Source: Clusia tigrina
Lineage: Eukaryota > Arthropoda > Insecta > Diptera > Clusiidae
NCBI GenBank assembly: GCA_920105625.2
Contig: OV050030.1
Location: 68,291,807-68,355,806, forward strand
Reading direction: 5' to 3'
DNA: 64,000 nucleotides
Below are positions 58,333 through 64,000 of this stretch, piece after piece (positions within the stretch are counted from its first letter, which is position 1; each line of letters starts with the position of its first letter). The position numbers and the translations under genes were made by a program. The notes under the pieces are model-generated. The model saw only the letters and a program-made list of their open reading frames with translations, made no database searches and was not told where the DNA came from.

Positions 58333-59690
58333 GAGTAAAGAAATTTGAAGTCGGATTAGACCGACTTTGAAATACCCTTTACATTTACCTGTGCTTGCGA
58401 GTTAAACAATGCGGATGTTTCCTTCATAAATCATCATTAGGAGAATATCTACGGTAATTTTCGGTCGGGTAACTTGAATTGATTATATTAGTGGGAGGCG
58501 TGGCCTTTATCTGATCGAACCCTTTTCTTGTATATATAGAATATATAGAATCAATATATGTACTAATATAAAATTTCGTCCAAAAATATTGTATTGGTCT
58601 TAAATTATAATAATATGTAAATAGTGGGCATGGCCTTAAAAAAAGGCGCATTTTCTGTGTGTTGTTTAATGTTGGTACACCCAAATATCCTGTGAAGTTT
58701 CGTTCATAAATCTTTAATAGGAACCTAGTAAGGATTTTTGGAAATTTGTGGGCGTGGCAGTAGTAATAATCTCCCCATATTTGGGATGTATGTTACTACA
58801 GACCCAATGTATGTATCTACCAATTTATATCCATATATATTCACTAGAAGCATAGATAGGGTAATTGTTTTTAAGTGGGGTCCCCAAAGTTCATTAGATG
58901 GGAGGGAGGCGTATCCTTCATCTGATCGACACAGAATCTTGTATGTGGCTCTGGGTCCAAATACGTACCATTATAAAATTTCATCCAAAAATATTGTATA
59001 GGTCATAAGTATAAAAATATATAAATAGTGGGCGTGGCTGCAGAAATAACCTCCAATTTTTGGGTGGTGTTAATGTTAGTACCCGCAACCTTCCAGTGAA
59101 ATTTCGTTGATAAATCCTTAATAGGAACACAGTAATGATTTTTGGCTCATTGTAGGCGTCGCAGTAGTATTATGATCGCCATATTCTGCACACACACTAT
59201 TATGAACCCTATATATATTTCTGTCAACATTTATTCCGCTAATTTTAGACCTGAAATTCGTTATATCAAAAGTGGGCATGTCTTTTCCCTGATCAACCCC
59301 ATTTCTTGCAGATAGCTTCATAATACCCACATGTTCCTTCCCGTAAAATTTAGTCCATAAATCTCTATCAGATCTTAATTTATGAATAATTGTTAATAGT
59401 GGGCGTGGCAGTTAATATATACCAGTCTTTTTGCATAGTGTTTTGTAGGACCCAGCTCTCCATAGCTTCCAAATTGCATCATAATTCCATCATTGGGACA
59501 AAAGTTATAGTCATTTTAGAAAAGGTGATAAAAGGTCCCAATATGGGGCTGGTCTTTGTCCAAACCGGCCCATATAGTAATCTGGTTCTGCACCTTTGTC
59601 CAGACCATACTTTTCCAAAATTTCATTACAATAGCTCTAACGTTGTTGAAAAAAACTGCTCAGAGACGGACAGACGGACGGACGGACAAA
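58333..59690. repeat. Interspersed repeat with a roughly 404-bp tandem array
   Basis: Head sequence 58,333-58,452 as in the 56.8-kb copy. Then an array with a period of about 404 bp: GTGGGC(A/G)TGGC occurs at 58,624 and 59,028, and again at 58,748 and 59,152, each pair 404 bp apart with matching flanks (AAAATTTC(G/A)TCCAAAAATATTGTA; TTAATAGGAAC). A third, shorter unit follows from about 59,270 with GTGGGCGTGGC at 59,399. It ends near a (GGAC)n run, GACGGACAGACGGACGGACG at 59,667. It does not code. Confidence 0.85.
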
Positions 59691-59789
59691 ATAAAAATTG
59701 CTTAGAAAGTTTTTCTGATTATATATGTATATATATGTCCGTAACTACCACGCCTCCTTCTTGAAATTGCAACCCCTCTCAAAAGCACA

Positions 59790-61108
59790 AAATTAGTAAT
59801 TAAATCGTTTAAGACAAGATGAATTTGGTTCCTTGAGCAAATTCTTGGCTAGACTCTTCGGGTGGATGTGTAATTTTAGTTTGAAGGCTCTTTTAAAATT
59901 TACGATTTCTTCTTGTACAGTTGAAATATTTAGTTCCGTATGCTGGCTTTCTTTAAACATACCACGGTGCATTGGTCCTTGTGCGTAGTATTTTAGACTG
60001 AAATCGTTGAATCAACTGGATGTTTGAAATTCTGGCGGAGCCCCACAGTTGAATGCCTTAGGTTCAAATGGGTTTAATTACCACTTTATATAGGAGGATT
60101 TTATTTTCCATGCTCACACCTGAGGAGCCAATAGAATGAGCTTTAGCTGTACTTTAGTTGTACACTTTTGGCTACGATGTGATTTCGCCAGGTGAGACGT
60201 CCATCCAAATCAATCAAATATATTTCAATTCGCTTGATTATGGGATCATTACTCCATTAAAAGATAAAGGAAAGCAAGTTTATTTTCTTAAAGTAAACGT
60301 TATGTGAACGCTTTTCGACTCGTTAACCTTAATTCTCAGTTTAGTAACCATTCTTCTATACATCTGTTGTGACTCATTAATTTTTGTGAGACAATGTTGG
60401 AATCTTTATGGGAATATAAAATTGCGATATCGTCTGCAAACGTAGATGTAGTCAGCTGGTTATCTCTTGGTAAATCATTTGGATACTAAAGGTACAAAAG
60501 CGGTGCAAGTATACTCAACTGTGGATGTCTGTCATATGGGTTTTATGTGTGACTTAAAATTTCCGATCAAAAAGGACTTAAAAATATTACTATATTCGGG
60601 AAGGTAGTTCTGAACTTTGTAGGTGAGACCTTTATGCCATACTTTATCGAACGCTTGTGCCACATCGAGAAAAATCGCAGATCTATATTTTTTATTCTCC
60701 ATAGCGTTTCTAATTACTGCAGATATTGTACCGTGCTTCCCTCGAAACTCAAATTGGTGTTGAGGGATTAGTTCTTTTCTTTCCAATAGAGGAGTTTTTT
60801 TATGGAGAAGTACCTTTTCGAAGACTTTAGAGAGTGTTGACCGAAGTCTTATTGGTCTATATGATTTTATTTGTGTTGGATCCTTTCCTGGTTTAGTAAT
60901 CATTATAATTGCGGACAATTTCCAAAAATTTGGGAAGTAATTTAGCATTACCAGAGCACTTAATATTTGCGTAAAATGAACAATCGCTATATTTGGTGGT
61001 TCCTTCAGCATTTTGTTTGTGAGAAGGTCGTGACCCGGAGTTTTTGTTTGGAATTATTTCCTTTCGCACAATCAATTTTACTTCCTTAATTTTAATCTTT
61101 GGGCGTCG
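59790..61108 (-). pseudogene. Jockey ORF2: RT and C-terminal region
   Basis: Open piece 61,011-60,532 carries the RT blocks LSAIIMITKPGKDPTQIKSYRPI (by position about 60,913-60,845), STLSKVFEKVLL, and IFLDVAQAFDKVWHKGL (about 60,675-60,625), with the first catalytic Asp. After a frameshift, TSTFADDIAILYS (about 60,450-60,412) carries the catalytic ADD. The C-terminal LWGSARISNIQLIQRF (about 60,050-60,003) follows. The C-terminal half is out of frame and heavily mutated. Confidence 0.9.
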
Positions 61109-61701
61109 CACAGTGTGAGATTTAGTCAATCTAGCATCTCAAAATTAATTTTTATATGAAGTTTTAGAGATATCAACTTGAAATTTGGCACGATCGTTAA
61201 GGAGATTATAAGCTTCAGTATGGTGAAAGATAACTAGTTCCAACTAGTGTCAAAGGGGACTACTTCCGAACTATCCTCAAAAACACTAGTTGGGGACAAT
61301 TTTTTTTTACACATTTATATTAAAAATTTCTTCTTTTTTTCTCTTCTAACTAAAACTTGTCGATATATTGATATAAATATCCACATACAACCATTTCCAT
61401 AAAATGCTTCAAGTTTCGAACTTTAGTTTTCGATGATTCTTTGCAAATGAGAAAAATAAAAATTTAATGTTGTTTCAATGTTAAATTTATTGATATCTAA
61501 AACATAATAAAGAGGAAAAATTAAAAAATTCAACGAAAGTTATTCAAAGAATGGAAAATATTCAAAATAAGATATTAATCAAAAACCAAAATAAAGAAGT
61601 TATATACAAATTATACAAAAGTAAAAAGCGAAAAGTAGAAATAAAAAAAATAAGAATTTTATACAAAAATAAAAATTCCAGAGAGCTGCAAGCAAAGTTT
61701 T

Positions 61702-62110
61702 TTATGCTAAATCATCAAATTCATCATTTAGTTGGGTGTCAGACAAAAGTGCAATGATCTCAGAAGGTAAAGTAGAACGCTTGGTTTTTGGGGGCAAACG
61801 TTAACTTGCAATCAAAGGGTCTGACGTGATAAGCAACCTATGCAATTAATCTATGTTGGTGTCAACTCGGGACGTTTTTCTTGTGAACAGTTCGCGATAC
61901 TGTCTCGACTCTTTATTGCGTGCTTCTTGCGCTTCTTCAGAAAAGTTTGCTATGGGAAGAATGCATGAAGAAATGATAGCTCCTCCATGAAACAATATTT
62001 TGTGGAGAGTTACTGGCATATAGTACCAAGGATATAAACTCAAATAAAGCTCTCTTGTTTCTGACGTAAAATTTTGGAACGCATCTATATTGATAAAATA
62101 GCCGCTGCTT
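61702..62110 (-). pseudogene. Transib transposase, C-terminal part with RAG1-like catalytic Glu region
   Basis: In one frame: SLYPWYYMPVTLHKILFHG (62,040-61,984), then ILPIANFSEEAQEARNKESRQYRE (by position, about 61,965-61,893) and FTRKTSRVDTNID. After one stop at 61,846-61,848 come LHRLLITSDPLIAS and the end at 61,702. SEEAQEARNK aligns by pattern with the SEGNESGNKLF block of RAG1 that contains the third catalytic residue (E962), so the Glu region is retained. The frame does not match that of the N-terminal part, so this is a deletion derivative and not an intact protein. Confidence 0.85.
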
Positions 62111-62129
62111 ATGCAAATAAGTATTACTC

Positions 62130-62665
62130 GAAACTCGAATGCTTACCCTTGCTCTTTTTATAGCTGTACCTCTCGAAGGGGATGCAGCCGACAACTCTTT
62201 CACAATGTTTGGTTAGTCTCTTTTTCCACAGGATCTCAGATGCATTGCGGTAGCCATAGTTAATTTTTCCGAAGCTAAATTTGATATTAACTCTTTGCAT
62301 TTCCGTTTTTGTGTACTCGAAGCACTTTCAGCAAACTCTTTTTCCCGCCTTCCGCGTTGCGGTATTTGTTTTGAAGTTGATGGTGCGTGATCAAGAGCAA
62401 AATCAGCAGCAGAAATTTTTGAACTTAGCCAAATAGCATTGTCATGCATAAATCTTGCTTTATCACGGTGAGATTTGCTCCATCGCGATTGAAATTGGAA
62501 GCAAAGCTTTTTTATACGATTTTTAATTTTGGTATCGTCAACATCTGATCCAAAAATTGACATAACGTGCTTTTCGACCGCTTCTGTTTTTTCGCTTTTC
62601 ACCTTGCTCAACCAAATCCAAAATAGCTCCTCTCGCGATATTTCACTCATACTAAAAAAAGGCAA
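62130..62665 (-). pseudogene. Transib transposase, N-terminal part
   Basis: Open from the ATG at 62,665 (a nearby second ATG at 62,647 is possible) for 150 codons. RIKKLCFQFQSRWSKSHRDKARF and a QRGRREKEFAESASSTQKRKC segment resemble the N-terminal domain of insect Transib transposases, and LRSCGKRD matches a block before the catalytic core. One TAA at about 62,213 interrupts it; the same frame continues VKELSAASPSRGTAIKRAR to about 62,130, where similarity jumps to the C-terminus. The first two catalytic Asp residues (equivalent to RAG1 D600 and D708) would lie in the missing section. Confidence 0.78.
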
Positions 62666-63199
62666 AAAATGGGCAGGATTTTATTTTTTAAATTTGTTTT
62701 GGGCACATTAACAAAGATTCTGCTGGCATTCCCATCACGAAACTCCGTGAGACTTGGAAGTTCTAGTCTATCAAAGATTTGAAAGCTTTAAAATTTGTCT
62801 TACCTTTTAGGTGGTTATAAAACAATTTTTTCAAAATACTTGAGTCCAAAAATAAATATTGTATAAAACAAAAATTTTAAGTTTAAGTAATAACCTTCAA
62901 TACAAAAAAGATTTTAGGCCAAAAAAAACCACTCACAACTTCGACCTGATCACTCAAACTTTTGTGATCAATGCAAGCTTGCAAATCAATTGTTGCATGC
63001 TATGCAATTGCACGTGTTTGATAGCTGTTATCACGCCAATAACATTTTTTTATTCTCTTTTGTATTTGTTTTCGTAACAATTGGGGTCTCTTCTCACGTA
63101 AAAAAAAATATGAGCGAGTTACGAAAACATTTTTTTTTGAATTTCGAGATGCTAGATTGACTAAATCTCACACTGTGCGTCGTTTCGCTTGAGGTACTT

Positions 63200-63683
63200 C
63201 AGTCTCCATTAAATTTGGTGTGAACACAATTTGCAGATGATCTGCAAAGGCTTCGCTCTTTTCTCCATCGCCTTTTGCACAATTATCATCGGAAAGTCTT
63301 ATAAGCGGTTCCCAGTACCGGAGCCGCTACATTTTACTTACAGCTTTCGATAGCGAGTAGTTGGTATCTGCAGTCGCTGAAATACTTTTTAGGTTATGTT
63401 GTAGACTCAGCTCATTCTTTAAAGTATTTTGCAGCTCTTTTGTGACACTTGTCAATTTTTGTGTTACCCAGGGGGATCTGAACTTTTGCCATTCTCGTTT
63501 CAGTTTCAATTTTTCTTTTTCTGTCATTGTGTCAGATGTTCTGTTAGATCCATTAGAAGCAATTTCATCAACCGGTGTTGCGAGTTTAGCTGCATTGGTA
63601 AGTATTTGGGTAAACGTCTGTAGCGTTGCGTCGACATCGTGTATGGTTTTAACCGTTGCGTTTTTCTTGATGTGCGAGCTGAC
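63200..63683 (-). pseudogene. Jockey ORF2: linker before RT
   Basis: Open frame from the mariner border at 63,683 through TIHDVDATLQTFTQIL, SPWVTQKLTSVTKEL and NYSLSKAVSKM (to about 63,330). After a stop it continues RLRYWEPLIRL, EKSEAFADHLQIVF and TEVPQAKR, the sequence normally between endonuclease and RT in Jockey elements. It runs up to the Transib insertion. Confidence 0.82.
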
Positions 63684-63686
63684 ATA

Positions 63687-64000
63687 CGAGGTTTGTTTAA
63701 AAAGTAACAATTTTCGCGGGATACGGATGTTCGATTTTCGATATTTTTGTGGCGTTATGTTGGTACTCATGACCCTCATTTATATTGACAATCTCGGCCA
63801 TTGTGAATGTTCAGTCAATATTGACAGCTATTGTGCGTGGACGTGTTTTAGCTTGTCTTCGATTTTTGTCTATCTCCTCAATCGTGGCGAAGCGTCGTCC
63901 TTTCATTGGCCTTTTCAGTTTCGGGAAAAAGAAAAAGTCACAGAGGACCAGGTCTGGGGAATACGGTGGCTGCGGCATTATTACAGTGTGGTTTTTGGCC
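63687..64000 (-). mobile_element. Mariner-family element, end fragment, continues past the window
   Basis: Begins with TA (63,685-63,686) and the terminal repeat CGAGGTTTGTTTAAAAAGTA, a typical mariner end. From about 63,830 to the window edge the minus strand encodes PQPPYSPDLVLCDFFFFPKLKRP, given here as positions 63,972-63,904. That is the third catalytic block of mariner transposases, with the usual APCD changed to VLCD. The transposase end between 63,720 and 63,830 is not conserved. The rest lies beyond 64,000. Confidence 0.85.

Larger units (their letters stand above)
61109..63177 (-). mobile_element. Transib-superfamily DNA transposon, internally deleted
   Basis: 2,069 bp with terminal inverted repeats of at least 38 bp that differ at one position (61,109-61,147 and 63,139-63,177), both starting CACAGTGTGAGATTTAGTCA. 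It is flanked by the 5-bp direct repeat CGTCG (61,104-61,108 and 63,178-63,182). A CACWRTG start plus a 5-bp GC-rich duplication is the Transib signature; Transib is the superfamily related to the RAG1 recombinase. Transposase N- and C-terminal parts are present on the minus strand, but the core is deleted. It interrupts the Jockey ORF2. Confidence 0.93.
59790..63683 (-). mobile_element. Jockey-clade LINE, 5' incomplete, split by Transib and capped by mariner
   Basis: Minus-strand ORF2 sequence continues on both sides of the Transib insertion (61,109-63,177): …TEVPQAKR on one side and RPKIKIKEVKLIVRKE on the other. It includes the pre-RT linker, RT and C-terminal region. The 5' part beyond 63,683 is replaced by a mariner end with a TA at 63,685-63,686. 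It is related to the fragment at 39.9-40.8 kb. Confidence 0.9.

Noticed and set aside
58333..59690. CRISPR-like array
   Set aside because: Units are about 404 bp with conserved interiors, not short repeats with unique spacers, and the genome is eukaryotic.
61551..61757. 68-codon plus-strand Lys-rich open frame within Transib
   Set aside because: A-rich sequence opposite the transposase 3' region; no recognisable motif.
62050..62140. Intron in the Transib transposase (GTAAGC…ATAG)
   Set aside because: Splice-like borders are present, but removing the segment does not bring the N- and C-terminal pieces into one frame, and the whole catalytic core would still be missing; a deletion explains it better.

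Overview
The window looks like insect heterochromatin or intergenic DNA, most likely from a higher fly (Diptera, possibly a tephritid). This is an inference from AT-rich DNA with long (TA)n runs, GT-AG introns, and a mix of errantivirus (gypsy), Jockey, I, R1/LOA, Helitron, mariner, Tigger and Transib sequences typical of dipteran genomes. There is no prokaryotic gene organisation, no rRNA or tRNA gene that I can see, and no complete host gene. Nearly all recognisable coding sequence belongs to transposable elements, and nearly all of it is broken.

Layout, 1-21 kb: a degenerate plus-strand Ty3/gypsy element (about 1.0-3.9 kb, perhaps to 5.4 kb); a (TA)n tract (5.9-6.25 kb); an R1/LOA-like non-LTR element with a partial second copy (7.07-9.93 kb); a minus-strand gypsy pol fragment (10.27-11.9 kb); a complete, young-looking but internally deleted errantivirus on the minus strand (13,661-18,324) with two LTRs, a 4-bp target duplication CGCA, PBS, PPT and an open env; a Jockey-type ORF1 remnant (18.4-19.7 kb); and short tandem repeats.

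21-30 kb: two copies of one Helitron family in inverted, tail-to-tail arrangement. Copy A is plus strand, deleted and without its 3' end. Copy B is minus strand and nearly full length, with Rep and PIF1-like helicase and the terminal hairpin plus CTAG. Both carry the same two short introns and the same frame break. A 300-bp (TA)n tract ends copy B.

30-43.6 kb: a Jockey endonuclease fragment, a CR1/Jockey-like non-LTR remnant, a LOA-like element with RNase H, a broken mariner, an LTR-like segment, a Jockey 3' fragment and another degenerate gypsy pol.

43.6-48.3 kb is the only long stretch without recognised transposon sequence. It holds two exon-like candidates, one with a signal-peptide-like start.

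48.3-64 kb: a nearly complete I-clade retrotransposon (minus) whose 3' UTR is split by a Tigger/pogo element with intact TIRs and a TA duplication; a second copy of the 31-33 kb non-LTR family; an array of about 400-bp units; and a minus-strand Jockey element carrying a mariner end fragment and a 2.07-kb Transib (relative of the RAG1 recombinase) with near-perfect TIRs and a 5-bp CGTCG duplication.

The window reads as layered insertions, with the order of events visible from the nesting. From about 37 kb onward every recognised retroelement lies on the minus strand, whereas most before that are plus. I did not find a new multi-gene system. The most notable items are the Transib remnant, the inverted Helitron pair with shared introns, the LTR-scarred errantivirus with open env, the Tigger-in-I nest and the two candidate host exons.
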